Source: Bacillota bacterium
GTDB taxonomy: Bacteria > Bacillota > Limnochordia > Limnochordales > Limnochordaceae
DNA length: 61,211 nt
Reading direction: 5' to 3'
Assembly (NCBI GenBank): GCA_017577405.1
Contig: PIUA01000017.1
Coordinates: 1 to 61,211, forward strand
Below, piece by piece: positions 17,120-26,185 of the stretch; the first letter of the stretch is position 1, and each line of letters opens with the position of its first letter. The position numbers and the translations under genes are program-made. The notes beneath the pieces are model-generated. The model was given only the letters and a program-made list of their open reading frames with translations, had not been told where the DNA came from and made no database searches.

Positions 17120-18070
17120 TTGACGTTTCCGGGCGAGGAGGAAGGCCGGCGGCCGCCGGCCCGGAAGCCGCGCTGGTTGCTGAAGCCGGTCCCCAACCCC
17201 GCGGGCATCCGGCGGATTCGCGGCCTTCTGGATGAGCTCCGCCTGAACACGGTCTGCGAGGATGCGGGCTGCCCCAATCGGGGCCAATGCTGGAACGACG
17301 GCACCGCCACCTTCATGATCCTGGGCAGCCACTGCACCCGCAGCTGCGGCTTCTGCAAGGTGCTCACCGGCCGGCCCGAGGCCCTCGATCCCACCGAGCC
17401 CCTCCGGGTCGCCCAGGCCGTCAAGCGGCTGGGCCTGCAGCACGCGGTGATCACCTCCGTCGCCCGGGATGACCTGCCCGACGGCGGCGCCGAAGCCTTC
17501 GCCCGGACCATCGAAGCGATCCGTGCCCTCTGCCCCGGCACCACCATTGAGGTGCTCATTCCAGATTTCAAAGGATCGGTCGAGGCTCTGGCCCGGGTGA
17601 TGGAAGCCGGGCCCGACGTGCTCAACCATAACGTGGAGACCGTGCCCCGCTTGTACCGGCGGGTGCGGCCCCAAGCCAAGTTTGACCGGAGCCTCTTCAT
17701 CCTCCGGAAGGCCCGGGAGCTGCGCCCCGGCGTCTACACCAAATCGGGCCTGATGGTGGGGCTGGGCGAGCGGGAGGAGGAGGTCCTGGAGGTGATGCAG
17801 GCCCTCCGGGGGGTGGAGTGCGACTTCCTCACCATCGGCCAGTACCTCCAGCCGTCGCCCGACCACCTCCCCGTGGAGGAGTACATCACCCCCGCCCAGT
17901 TCCAGCGGTACCGGGAGCTGGGGGAGGCCCTGGGCTTCCTCTACGTCGCTTCCGGCCCCTTCGTCCGTTCTTCGTTTGACGCGGCCGCGGCGCTGAGGGC
18001 GGCTGAGCGCCTCCGTTTGCGCCAGGCCAGCGGGGCGAGCGGTCTCCCGCCGGCCTCGAAGGGAGTGTGA
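17120..18070 (+). CDS. lipA: Lipoyl synthase LipA
   Basis: Radical SAM enzyme that inserts two sulfurs into protein-bound octanoyl groups. With the TTG start at 17120 it has 316 residues, normal for LipA; GAAGGGTGAGG lies about six bases upstream. The auxiliary cluster cysteines are C46, C51 and C57 ([12 protein letters not shown]), and the radical SAM cluster is C72, C76 and C79 (CTRSCGFC). VLIPDFKG and [12 protein letters not shown] are further signatures. The frame runs upstream to an ATG near 16967, but that extension is low-complexity. No lipB or lipM is next to it. It overlaps the following M16 gene by GTGA. Confidence 0.93.
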   Translation: MTFPGEEEGRRPPARKPRWLLKPVPNPAGIRRIRGLLDELRLNTVCEDAGCPNRGQCWNDGTATFMILGSHCTRSCGFCKVLTGRPEALDPTEPLRVAQAVKRLGLQHAVITSVARDDLPDGGAEAFARTIEAIRALCPGTTIEVLIPDFKGSVEALARVMEAGPDVLNHNVETVPRLYRRVRPQAKFDRSLFILRKARELRPGVYTKSGLMVGLGEREEEVLEVMQALRGVECDFLTIGQYLQPSPDHLPVEEYITPAQFQRYRELGEALGFLYVASGPFVRSSFDAAAALRAAERLRLRQASGASGLPPASKGV

Positions 18071-19422
18071 CGCCTCTGGACACCGCGACGCGAGCCTCGG
18101 CTGGCTCCGGCCCCACCTTTGTCCGGCAGGAGCTCCGACCCGGTGTGGGGCTCTCCGTCTGGCGGACCTCCAAGTTCAAGACCAACCTGGTGGAGGTGAC
18201 CCTCCGGCAGCCGCTGGATGAGGCCCGGGTGACCGCCAACGCCCTCCTTCCCTTCGTCCTGCGCCGGGGCACCCGGCGGCACCCCACCAGCCTGGAGATG
18301 CACCGGTTTCTGGAGGAGCTGTACGGCGCCGATCTCTCCGTGGAGATCTCCAAGATCGGCGAGAGCCACAACCTCCGCTTCCAGGTGGAGGTGGCCGCCG
18401 ACCCGTTCCTCCCGGGCGAGCCGGATCTCTTCCGGAGGGGCCTGGGGCTCTTGCGGGAGGTGCTCCTGGAGCCCCTGGCCGACGGAGCGAGCTTCCACCC
18501 GCCTTATGTGGAGCAGGAGCGGGAGAACCTCCGCCGGGCCATCGAGGGTTTGATCAACAACAAGCGCCAGTACGCCATCGTCCGGCTCATCGAGGAGATG
18601 TACCGGGGCCGGCCCTACGGCGTCTACAAGTACGGCCGGGTCGAGGATCTGGACCGGATCGACGCCGCGAGCCTCTACCAGCACTACCAGGAGGTGCTCG
18701 CCACCAGCCCCGTGGAGATCTTCGTGGTGGGCGATCTGGACCCTGACCAGGTGGCCCGCTGGGTGGAAGAGGAGCTGCCCCTCCACCCCACCCGGCTCCG
18801 GCCCGTGCCGCCCGCCCGCTCCGCCCCCGCCCACCTGGATGGCCGGACCATCCGGGAGGAGCAGGAGGTCCAGCAGGGCGTGCTGGTGATGGGCTGGACG
18901 TCGGGGGTGAGCTACGCCGATGAGGGCTTCGAGGCGATGGTGGCCGCCAACGGGCTGTTGGGCGCCTTCCCCCACTCCAAGCTCTTCGTCAACGTCCGGG
19001 AGAAGGCCAGCCTGGCCTACTTTGCCTTCTCCCGCTTTGAGGTGAGCCAAGGCTTCATCTACGCCAGCGCCGGCATTAACGTCGAGGAGTATGAGCGGGC
19101 CCGGGCCATCATCGAGGCGCAGGTGGCCGCGGTGCAGGCGGGAGATTTCACCGACGAGGAGCTGGCCAAGTGCCGCGCCTCCCTCATCCACGGCTACCGG
19201 GCCATGCAAGACTCGGCCCGGCGCATGATCGACGCCCGGCTGGTGGGCCTGGCCAACGGCCGGCCCCGGGAGCCGGAGGAGATCATCGGGCGCCTGGAGC
19301 GGTTGGAGCCCGCCGCCATTCGGAAGGCGGCGCAGACCCTGGAGCTGTCCACGGTCTACTTCCTGGAACGGCCCCAGCAGGCGACCGTCGACCGGGCCGC
19401 GGCCCAAGAGGAGGCCCCGTGA
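18067..19422 (+). CDS. M16 peptidase-like protein YmfF (non-catalytic partner)
   Basis: Protein of 451 residues with two M16 (insulinase-type) halves, corresponding to YmfF of Bacillus. It lacks the HxxEH zinc site at the expected position: the segment [14 protein letters not shown] appears in its place. It is therefore probably the inactive subunit of a pair with the next gene, as in two-subunit processing peptidases. GTG at 18067 overlaps the lipA stop and has GAAGGGAG upstream; the end overlaps the partner gene by TGATG. The substrate is unknown. Confidence 0.85.
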   Translation: MTPLDTATRASAGSGPTFVRQELRPGVGLSVWRTSKFKTNLVEVTLRQPLDEARVTANALLPFVLRRGTRRHPTSLEMHRFLEELYGADLSVEISKIGESHNLRFQVEVAADPFLPGEPDLFRRGLGLLREVLLEPLADGASFHPPYVEQERENLRRAIEGLINNKRQYAIVRLIEEMYRGRPYGVYKYGRVEDLDRIDAASLYQHYQEVLATSPVEIFVVGDLDPDQVARWVEEELPLHPTRLRPVPPARSAPAHLDGRTIREEQEVQQGVLVMGWTSGVSYADEGFEAMVAANGLLGAFPHSKLFVNVREKASLAYFAFSRFEVSQGFIYASAGINVEEYERARAIIEAQVAAVQAGDFTDEELAKCRASLIHGYRAMQDSARRMIDARLVGLANGRPREPEEIIGRLERLEPAAIRKAAQTLELSTVYFLERPQQATVDRAAAQEEAP

Positions 19423-20696
19423 TGGAGCAGTATCGGAGCCAACTCCTCCAGGAGGAGGTCTTCCACACCCGTCTGGAGAACGGCCTGCAGGTGTACCTCT
19501 TGCGGAAGCCTGGCTACCGGCGGTTCTACGCCACGGTGGCCACCCGCTACGGGTCCGTCGACTCCCGGTTTGTTCCCCCGGGGGGCCACGAGCCCGTGGA
19601 GGTGCCCGCCGGGATCGCCCACTTCCTCGAGCACAAGCTCTTCGAGGAGGAGGGGGGGAACGTCTTCGACCGGTTCGCGGAGCGGGGCGCCTCGGCCAAC
19701 GCTTTCACCAGCTACACCCTGACCGCGTACCTCTTCTCCTGCACCAGCAGCTTCCACGAGAACCTCCGGACCCTCCTGGACTTTGTGGCCAAGCCCTACT
19801 TCACCGACGAGCTGGTGGAGAAGGAGCGGGGCATCATCGAGCAGGAGCTAAAGATGTACGAGGACCACCCCGACCGGGTGCTGGTGCGGAACCTCTTGCA
19901 GGCCCTCTACCATGCCAACCCGGTCCGGATCGACATCGGCGGCACGGTGGAGTCGGTCCGGCAGATCACCAGCGAGCAGCTCTACACCTGCTACCAGACC
20001 TTCTACCACCCGAGCAACATGGTGCTCTTCGCGGCGGGCGACCTGGATCCCGAGGCGACCCTCCAGGTGATTCGGGAGGCGGCCCCGAACGGCCAGGCCC
20101 GGGCTGAGATCCAGCGCTTCTACCCCGAGGAGCCGGCAACGGTCCGGGAGCGGCGGGTGGAGCAGAGGATGGCCGTCTCCCGGCCCCGGTACGCCCTGGG
20201 GCTGAAAGATCCGGTGACGGGGCTGACGGGGGAGGCCCTCATGCGGCGGGAGATCGCCCACAACATGCTCCTCCACATGCTCTTCGGGCGGAGCTCCCCC
20301 GCCTACCATCGCCTGTACGAGGCGGGTCTGATCGATGACGGCTTCGGCGCCTACTACACCGCCAGCCCCCTCTACGGCCACGCCGTCATCGGGGGCGAGA
20401 CCGACGATCCCGACCGGCTGCATCAAGAGATCGTCGGCCTCCTGGAAGACTTCCGCCGGGAGGGCTTTGCCGAGGCCGACTTCCAGCGGGCCAAGCGCCA
20501 GGCCCTGGGCGCCTTCCTGGATGCCTTCAACTCCTTGGAGTTCATCGCCCACAACTTCATCAGCTACCACTTCCAGGAGGGGAACTTCTTCCGCTACCCG
20601 GAGATCATCCAGGAGATGCCCGCGGAGGAGCTCCGGTCCTACCTTGACTTCTTCGACCTGGACCGGGCGGCCATCTCCATCGTGCGGCCGCGATGA
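19422..20696 (+). CDS. M16 zinc peptidase YmfH (catalytic partner)
   Basis: Zinc protease of 424 residues. The inverted zinc motif HFLEH occupies residues 67-71 (zinc ligands H67 and H71, catalytic E70), and the third ligand is probably a glutamate in EKERGIIEQELKM near 140-152. It overlaps the YmfF-like gene by one base and the transporter gene by ATGA, so the three are likely made together. The family degrades or processes short peptides. Which peptide is cut here cannot be told from the sequence. Confidence 0.88.
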   Translation: MEQYRSQLLQEEVFHTRLENGLQVYLLRKPGYRRFYATVATRYGSVDSRFVPPGGHEPVEVPAGIAHFLEHKLFEEEGGNVFDRFAERGASANAFTSYTLTAYLFSCTSSFHENLRTLLDFVAKPYFTDELVEKERGIIEQELKMYEDHPDRVLVRNLLQALYHANPVRIDIGGTVESVRQITSEQLYTCYQTFYHPSNMVLFAAGDLDPEATLQVIREAAPNGQARAEIQRFYPEEPATVRERRVEQRMAVSRPRYALGLKDPVTGLTGEALMRREIAHNMLLHMLFGRSSPAYHRLYEAGLIDDGFGAYYTASPLYGHAVIGGETDDPDRLHQEIVGLLEDFRREGFAEADFQRAKRQALGAFLDAFNSLEFIAHNFISYHFQEGNFFRYPEIIQEMPAEELRSYLDFFDLDRAAISIVRPR

Positions 20697-21694
20697 GCGG
20701 CGGGCAGGGGGATCGAGGACCGATGGGCGCAGGTTCGGGGGCTGGGCCCGAGGTGCGGCGGGCGTGGGCGGGCTGGGTGGTGGCGCTGGGGGTGGGGGCC
20801 GTCTCCTGTGCAGCGGTTCTGGTCCGCCTCTCCCAGGCGCCGCCCGAGACCCTGGCCTTCTACCGGCTGCTCTTCGCGCTGGCCGTCCTCGTCCCGGCCA
20901 GCCTCACCCCGGGGCGCCGGGGGGCTTACGCGCGGTTGAGGGCCCAGGACTGGGGGCTGGGGATCCTGGCCGGCACCTTCCTGGCCCTCCACTACGCCAC
21001 GTGGTTCGCCTCCGTCCGCCTCACCTCGGTCTTGAGCGCGACGGTGCTGGTCACCCTCCAGCCCTTCTTCGTGCTCCTTCTCGGCTTTCTGCTCTGGCGC
21101 CGGCGGGTTCCGGTGCGGGCAGGGGTGGGCCTGCTCCTGGCCCTGGCCGGCAGCTTCCTGATCGGCGGGGGCAACCTGGCCCTGGCCGAGCGCTCCACCC
21201 AGGGCGACCTCCTGGCTCTCCTGGCCGCCTTCCTGATCTCGGTCTACTTGGTGGTGGGCGAGGTGCAGCGGGCCCGCCAAGATCTCTTGACGTATTCCTG
21301 TGTGGTCTACGGCTCGGCGGCGCTGGTGCTGGCCCTGGTGGCGTGGGCCCGGGGCTCCCCCCTGGGGGGCTTTCCGCTCCGGGAGTGGTGGATCTTTGGG
21401 GGTCTGGCCGCCGGCCCCACTCTGCTTGGGCACACCCTCTTCCTCTGGGCCCTCGCCTACGTGCCCGCCGCCTTCATCGCGGTGGCCATCTTGGGTGAAC
21501 CGGTGGCCGCCACCTTCTGGGCCTGGCTCTTCTTGGGCGAGGTGCCCGCCCTCCACCAGGTGGTGGGCGGCGGCTTGATCCTCGGGGGTGTGGCGTGGTA
21601 TCAATTGAGGGCGTCCTCGGCGCCGGAGGCCCCAAGGGTTTCGGTCCCGGCCGAGCCCGGAGCTCCTTCCGGGCCGGTGCCGGGCGGGAGGTGA
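20693..21694 (+). CDS. EamA/DMT-family transporter
   Basis: Inner-membrane protein of 333 residues with about ten hydrophobic helices arranged as two EamA repeats. The first half holds PPETLAFYRLLFAL and LHYATWFASVRLTSV; the second ends in FIAVAILGEPVAATFWAWLFLGEVP, a strong EamA signature. Such proteins usually export small metabolites such as amino acids or drugs, and the substrate is unknown. The ATG at 20693 overlaps the peptidase stop. Pro/Ala-rich tails at both ends are probably cytoplasmic. Confidence 0.88.
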   Translation: MSGGQGDRGPMGAGSGAGPEVRRAWAGWVVALGVGAVSCAAVLVRLSQAPPETLAFYRLLFALAVLVPASLTPGRRGAYARLRAQDWGLGILAGTFLALHYATWFASVRLTSVLSATVLVTLQPFFVLLLGFLLWRRRVPVRAGVGLLLALAGSFLIGGGNLALAERSTQGDLLALLAAFLISVYLVVGEVQRARQDLLTYSCVVYGSAALVLALVAWARGSPLGGFPLREWWIFGGLAAGPTLLGHTLFLWALAYVPAAFIAVAILGEPVAATFWAWLFLGEVPALHQVVGGGLILGGVAWYQLRASSAPEAPRVSVPAEPGAPSGPVPGGR

Positions 21695-22977
21695 TGGTGA
21701 CGCGCCGTCGGGGTTGGCTGGTGATCTTCCTCAGCTTCAGCCTGGTCCTGCCCGGTTCCCGGGCCCTGGCCCAGGAGCTCTCCCTGGAAGCCGCGGAGCA
21801 GCTGCGGGCCCAGGTCTTCCAGGCCTTGGAGCCGGCGCCCGCGTGGGAAGGCTGGGTCCGCCTGGCCCCCGATCAGGAGCCGGCGCGGGTGACGGCCCTG
21901 GGCCTCCGGCGCCTCCGGATCGACGGGCCAGGAGAGCCGGGCCCGATCCACGTCTGGAACGAAGGGTGGACCTATGTCGGGTCCGAGCGGGAGGGGTGGC
22001 TGGGCCCGTCGCCGGCGCTGGTCACCCTCTACCAGAGCACCCTGCTCCCCTTCCTCTTCTTGGACCAGCTGGCCCGGGCCCCCCTGGTGGGCGTGACCGT
22101 GGAGGGGGCCGGCTGGGCGTTGGAGCTTCAGGACCGGGAGCTGGGCCGGGTCTGGGTCGAGGTCGAAGGGGCCCGGCCGGCCCGGATCTGGGCCGAGGAC
22201 GAGACGGTCCTCTGGGAGCTGGAGCCTGCTCCTGAGGCAGCCCTCCATGCGTCCTTGCACCTGCCCGGCGGGCCCCACCTCCGCCTGGTGCTGGAGCCCC
22301 TGGAGACGGGCTGGGTGAGCCGGGCCGCGGACGGGCCGGAGTGGGTGGGGCGGCGAGCCGTGGACCCGCCGGAAGAAGCCTTCTTCCGGCCCGGCCGACT
22401 GGGCCAGCTGCTGGCCGCCCTCGACCGCTACGAGGCGGCCAGCGCTGAGGGCCAGCGGGCCGAGGCCCGGCGGGCGCTCCGGGAGGCGATCCGGCTGGCC
22501 CCCAACCGAACCGCCCTCTACACCGAGCTGGGGGTGCTGGAGTTGCGGGCGGGGAACTGGCAGGGGGCCCTGGCCGCCTTCGACCAGGCCTTCCAGCTGG
22601 ACCCGGACGACCCCTTGCTGGCCAACAACCTGGCCTACCTCCTGATCGACACGGGCCTTGACCCCCACCGGGGGGTGGCCCTGGCCCGCCAGGCGGTGGA
22701 ACGGCGGCCCGATGAGCCGGCCTTCCTGGATACCTTGGGCTGGGGGTACACCGTGACGGGCCAGCTGGAGCAAGGGGCGGCCGCCCTCGCCCGGGCCAGG
22801 GAGCTGGCGGCGAGCTTGGGGATGGCGCCGGCGGTCCAGGCGGAGATCCTCTACCATCTGGCCGAGACGCTGGCCCGGATGGGCCGGACCGACGAGGCGG
22901 CGGACCTGGCCCAGGAGGCGGTCCGGCTTGACCCGGAGCTGGAGCCGGCCCGGGAGCTTCTGGAGCGGCTGGGGTGA
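21694..22977 (+). CDS. Secreted/anchored TPR-repeat protein with LolA-like N-terminal region
   Basis: Protein of 427 residues. ATG at 21694 overlaps the transporter stop by one base and gives a clear signal peptide (RRRGWLVIFLSFSLVLPGSRALA, likely cut near residue 23). Residues about 30-190 contain short beta-rich phrases (RLRIDGPG, HVWNEGWTYVG, RVWVEVEGARPARIWAED) that recall LolA/outer-membrane lipoprotein carrier folds, but this is only a resemblance. Residues about 265-427 carry four or more TPR units, for example AALYTELGVLELRAGNWQGAL-type helices. It likely acts outside the membrane as a protein-protein scaffold. The role is unknown. Confidence 0.75.
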   Translation: MVTRRRGWLVIFLSFSLVLPGSRALAQELSLEAAEQLRAQVFQALEPAPAWEGWVRLAPDQEPARVTALGLRRLRIDGPGEPGPIHVWNEGWTYVGSEREGWLGPSPALVTLYQSTLLPFLFLDQLARAPLVGVTVEGAGWALELQDRELGRVWVEVEGARPARIWAEDETVLWELEPAPEAALHASLHLPGGPHLRLVLEPLETGWVSRAADGPEWVGRRAVDPPEEAFFRPGRLGQLLAALDRYEAASAEGQRAEARRALREAIRLAPNRTALYTELGVLELRAGNWQGALAAFDQAFQLDPDDPLLANNLAYLLIDTGLDPHRGVALARQAVERRPDEPAFLDTLGWGYTVTGQLEQGAAALARARELAASLGMAPAVQAEILYHLAETLARMGRTDEAADLAQEAVRLDPELEPARELLERLG

Positions 22978-23001
22978 CGGGAAGGTGACCGGGGGCGGGT
23001 G

Positions 23002-23028
23002 GCCGCGGGCGGGGGAAGGGCCCGCGGC
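23002..23028 (+). terminator. GC-rich hairpin after the TPR gene
   Basis: Perfect 9-bp inverted repeat GCCGCGGGC (23002-23010) / GCCCGCGGC (23020-23028) with a nine-base loop, directly after the TPR gene. There is no T-run, so it may be only a pausing or mRNA-end structure. Confidence 0.35.
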
Positions 23029-23051
23029 AATGATCGATTGAGGTTGGAGCT

Positions 23052-23696
23052 ATGGCCGGTGAGCACTACTACACGGAAGAACCCAAGGTGCCCCATGACC
23101 GGCGGCTGATCCACTTTGAGGCCGGAGCGGAGCGCTACCAGTTTTGGACCGATCGGGGCGTCTTCTCCCGGCAGCGGGTGGACCGGGGGACCCGGCTTCT
23201 CCTGGCGGAGATCGAGATCCCGCCCGCGGGGCGTTTCCTCGACCTGGGGGCCGGTTACGGTGTGATCGGTATCGTCCTGGCCCGCCGGGCCCCAGAGGCC
23301 TGGGTGGACCTGGTGGAGAAGAATCGCCGGGCCGCGGCCCTGGCCCGGGTCAACCTGGCCCTAAACGGCGTGACCAACGCCCGGATTCTGGAAGGGGACG
23401 GGTTCGAGCCCGTCGCCGGCCAGCGGTACCACCTGATCGTGACCAATCCGCCCTTGCGGGCCGGCCGGGCCCTGGTGGAGCACTGGATGGACCAAGCCTA
23501 CCGCCACCTGGTTCCGGGAGGCCGCTTCTATATGGTGGCCCGCACCTCCCAGGGAGCCCGAACCCTCGAGAGGCTGGTGGCCCGCCGGTTCGGCTCGGTG
23601 GTGGAGGCGGCCAAAGGGGGCGGCTTCCGCCTCTTCTACGGCGAGCGCGGGGAACGGGGGGATGAGGAGGGAGGGGCCGGGACGCCTCCCGTCTGA
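23052..23696 (+). CDS. Class I SAM methyltransferase, RsmC/YbxB-like
   Basis: Protein of 214 residues with a Rossmann-type SAM site LDLGAGYGVIGIVLARR near residues 61-77 and the catalytic NPP motif at 132-134 (IVTNPPLRAG), typical of N2-guanine or other base-amino methyltransferases. The N-terminal HYYTEEPKVPHDRR and the phrase QFWTDRGVFSRQRVDRGTRLLL match the single-domain RsmC relatives (YbxB group) of Gram-positive bacteria. The likely target is 16S rRNA, by analogy with RsmC G1207. GAGGTTGGAG precedes the ATG. Confidence 0.85.
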   Translation: MAGEHYYTEEPKVPHDRRLIHFEAGAERYQFWTDRGVFSRQRVDRGTRLLLAEIEIPPAGRFLDLGAGYGVIGIVLARRAPEAWVDLVEKNRRAAALARVNLALNGVTNARILEGDGFEPVAGQRYHLIVTNPPLRAGRALVEHWMDQAYRHLVPGGRFYMVARTSQGARTLERLVARRFGSVVEAAKGGGFRLFYGERGERGDEEGGAGTPPV

Positions 23697-23802
23697 GGCC
23701 CGCGCCCCGGCCCAGGGGTCCACGGGGTTGGGGGCAGGAGCGCATCATCGGCGGCCCGCCTCATAAGATTCCGGCGAGTCTCCTTCGCCGGGGGGCGGAC
23801 CG

Positions 23803-24540
23803 GTGGCGTTCTTTGCGGCTGTCCGCGTGCGGGTGCTGGTGGCGGGGCTCGCCCTGCTCCTGGTCGTCCTGGCCGCCGGCGGGTGGGGCGCCCGGCGGGT
23901 TCGGGGCCGGGGGGCGGCGCCGGCCGTCGCCCTCCCCCCCGGCCTGGCCGCCCGCCACACGGTGGTGGTCGATCCGGGGCACGGGGGGCCCGATCCGGGG
24001 GCGGTGGGCGCCGCCGGCACTCTGGAGAAGGATGTGGTCCTGGCCGTCGCCCAGGAGCTGGCCCGCTACCTCACCCAGGCAGGGATCCGGACCCTCCTCA
24101 CCCGGACCGAAGACCGGCGCCTGGCCGAGGAGGCGGGGAGCCTCAAGCACCGCCAGGTGGAGGATCTCAACCGGCGGGCGAGGCTGGCCCAGGAGGCGGG
24201 GGCGACCCTTTTGGTGAGCATCCACGCCAACGCCTTTCCCAGCCCCCGCTGGAGCGGGGCCCAGACCTTTTACCAGGAGGGGGAGGCGGAGAGCCGCCGG
24301 CTGGCCGAGGCCATTCAGGCCCAGCTGGTCCGCCGGCTGCCCCCCAACCGGCGCCAGGCCCGGCCCGCCGACTACCGGCTCCTCCGGGAGGCGGAGATGC
24401 CGGCGGTGATCGTGGAGGTGGGCTTCCTCTCCAACCCTGAGGAGGAGCGGAAGCTGCGGGATCGGGCCTATCAGGGCCGGGTGGCGGAAGCGATTTTTCA
24501 CGGAATCATGGATTATCTTTCCGCCTCCGCAGGACGATAA
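23803..24540 (+). CDS. cwlD: N-acetylmuramoyl-L-alanine amidase CwlD
   Basis: Zinc amidase of the Amidase_3 family, 245 residues, with an N-terminal membrane/signal segment (residues about 6-25). Zinc-site residues appear in VVVDPGHGGPDPG (H near 53), LEKDVVLAVA (glutamate) and LVSIHANAFPS (second histidine). The catalytic glutamate is in AVIVEVGFLSNPEEE. The stretch DYRLLREAEMPAVIVEVGFL is characteristic of CwlD, which strips peptides from muramic acid as the first step in cortex muramic-delta-lactam formation. Its presence argues for an endospore former. The start GTG at 23803 has GGGGGGC upstream; another in-frame GTG is possible. Confidence 0.88.
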   Translation: MAFFAAVRVRVLVAGLALLLVVLAAGGWGARRVRGRGAAPAVALPPGLAARHTVVVDPGHGGPDPGAVGAAGTLEKDVVLAVAQELARYLTQAGIRTLLTRTEDRRLAEEAGSLKHRQVEDLNRRARLAQEAGATLLVSIHANAFPSPRWSGAQTFYQEGEAESRRLAEAIQAQLVRRLPPNRRQARPADYRLLREAEMPAVIVEVGFLSNPEEERKLRDRAYQGRVAEAIFHGIMDYLSASAGR

Positions 24541-24639
24541 GAATGGTGGCACCAGGAAGGAGCTTGCCAACCCGGGCAGGAAGTCTAGCCCGTGGGTGCT
24601 TTGGGGGAGCCGGGTTGACACTCGAGGTGACGCGAACCG

Positions 24640-25914
24640 ATGCAGCTGGTCATTGAAGGAGGCCGACCTCTCTCGGGAGAGGTGACCATCTCCGGGGCCA
24701 AGAACGCCGCCCTCACCATCTTGCCGGCGGTGGTCCTCACCGAGGGCGAAAGCGTCCTGGCCAACATCCCGGACATCGCCGACGTCCGGGTGATGCTCCG
24801 CCTCCTGGAGGGGATCGGCGTCGCCGTGGAGCGGGAGGAGGACCGGATCCGCCTCGAGGTCCGGGGCCCCTTGAACCCTGAGGTGCCGTACGCGGACGGC
24901 AAGCAGCTCCGGGCGTCCAGCCTCCTTCTCGGACCACTGGTGGCCCGCCTGGGCGAGGCCCGGGTGCCCCTGCCGGGCGGGTGCAAGATCGGTTCCCGGC
25001 CCATCGACCTCCACCTGAAGGCCTTGGAGGCCCTGGGGGCCCGCTGCACCGTGGAGCACGGGTACGTCATCGCCGAGGCGCCCTACGGCCTGCACGGCGG
25101 GCCTATCTACCTGGACTTTCCCAGCGTGGGCGCCACGGAGAACGCCATCATGGCCGCCGTCCTGGCCCGGGGGACGACGGTGATCCACAACGCGGCCCGG
25201 GAGCCGGAGATCGTCGACCTGGCCACGGCCCTCAACCGCTTCGGGGCCAAGGTGGTGGGCGCCGGCACCGACGTGATCCGCGTCCGGGGCGTGGACGGGC
25301 TTTCGGGCGGGGAGCACACCATCATCCCCGACCGGATCGAGACGGGCACCTACCTCTTGGCCGGCCTCATGGGGGGCGGGCCCATCACCGTCCGGCACGT
25401 CATCCCCACCCACGTGGAGCCCCTCCTGGCCAAGCTGGAGGAGGCGGGGGTCCGCTTCATCGTCGAGGGGGACCAGATCCGGGCCTGGCTGGAGGGCCGC
25501 CCCAAGGCGGTCCAAGTGAAGACCTTGCCCTACCCCGGGTTCCCCACGGACCTCCAGCCCCAGATGACCTCCTTCCTCCTGCTGGCCGAGGGGACAAGCA
25601 TTGTCTCCGAGCGGATCTTCGAGGACCGTTTCGGCCATGTGGACGAGCTGAAGCGCTTGGGCGGCCGCATCAAGACCGAGGGCCGCACCGCGGTGATCGA
25701 AGGGGTGGAGCGGCTCACGGGCGCTCCCGTGACCGCCACCGACCTGCGCCAGGGGGCGAGCCTGGTCATCGCGGGGCTGGCCGCCGAGGGCGAGACGGTC
25801 ATCGACGGTCTGGAACACCTGGACCGGGGGTACGAGCGGCTGGAGGAGAAGCTGGCCGGCCTCGGGGCCCGGGTCTACCGGGTCGAAGAGGTGGAAGAGC
25901 GGGTCTGGGTGTAG
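24640..25914 (+). CDS. murA: UDP-N-acetylglucosamine 1-carboxyvinyltransferase MurA
   Basis: First committed enzyme of peptidoglycan synthesis, moving enolpyruvate from PEP to UDP-GlcNAc. It has 424 residues and two inside-out alpha/beta domains. The fosfomycin-sensitive active-site cysteine is C115 (LPGGCKIGSRPIDLH), as in E. coli, so the enzyme is expected to be fosfomycin-sensitive. ISGAKNAAL near 18-26 and FPTDLQPQMTSFLLLAEG are family motifs. GAGGTGA lies eight bases before the ATG. Firmicutes often have two murA genes; whether this is murAA or murAB cannot be decided here. Confidence 0.95.
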   Translation: MQLVIEGGRPLSGEVTISGAKNAALTILPAVVLTEGESVLANIPDIADVRVMLRLLEGIGVAVEREEDRIRLEVRGPLNPEVPYADGKQLRASSLLLGPLVARLGEARVPLPGGCKIGSRPIDLHLKALEALGARCTVEHGYVIAEAPYGLHGGPIYLDFPSVGATENAIMAAVLARGTTVIHNAAREPEIVDLATALNRFGAKVVGAGTDVIRVRGVDGLSGGEHTIIPDRIETGTYLLAGLMGGGPITVRHVIPTHVEPLLAKLEEAGVRFIVEGDQIRAWLEGRPKAVQVKTLPYPGFPTDLQPQMTSFLLLAEGTSIVSERIFEDRFGHVDELKRLGGRIKTEGRTAVIEGVERLTGAPVTATDLRQGASLVIAGLAAEGETVIDGLEHLDRGYERLEEKLAGLGARVYRVEEVEERVWV

Positions 25915-25931
25915 CCTCATCTGGGACGCGG

Positions 25932-25966
25932 GGGCGAGCGCCGGCGGCGTTCGCCCTCTCTTTTTG
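25932..25966 (+). terminator. Intrinsic terminator after murA
   Basis: GGGCGA (25932-25937) pairs with TCGCCC (25951-25956), with further GC pairing (CGCC/GGCG) inside the loop. The stem is followed by TCTCTTTTT ending at 25965. It closes the murA transcript ahead of the arginine operon promoter. Confidence 0.75.
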
Positions 25967-26099
25967 CCCTTTTCCAGCGCCTCCCTCAGGATCCTGGGGG
26001 CTGCCGAGGGGGTTGGGGGCCTCGGGCTCAGACCCGGACCCCCCACGGGCCGGCTCCCGTCCCGAGTCTCCCCACATGATCCCCAATCCGAGAAAAAGC

Positions 26100-26129
26100 T
26101 TGCATGAATATGCGCCTCCATAGTATACT
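26100..26129 (+). promoter_or_regulatory. Sigma-A promoter of the arginine operon
   Basis: TTGCAT (26100-26105) as -35 and TATACT (26124-26129) as -10 with an 18-bp spacer, in one of the few A+T-rich spots of the window (AGAAAAAGCTTGCATGAATA). Transcription would begin near 26136, leaving about 50 bases of leader before the argC GTG at 26186. Confidence 0.75.
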
Positions 26130-26133
26130 CATG
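26103..26133 (+). promoter_or_regulatory. Candidate ArgR/AhrC operator overlapping the argC promoter
   Basis: CATGAATAT (26103-26111) faces an inverted copy, TATACTCATG (26124-26133, reverse complement CATGAGTATA), matching in eight of nine bases. CATGAATA-like half-sites are the core of Bacillus ARG boxes. The arms cover both the -35 and -10 boxes, so bound repressor would block the promoter. No argR gene is in the window, so the link is inferred. Confidence 0.5.
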
Positions 26134-26185
26134 CCATCATCGCCAGGGGCAGGATCACCCGGGCCCAGGCAAGGAGGCGGGCGCG

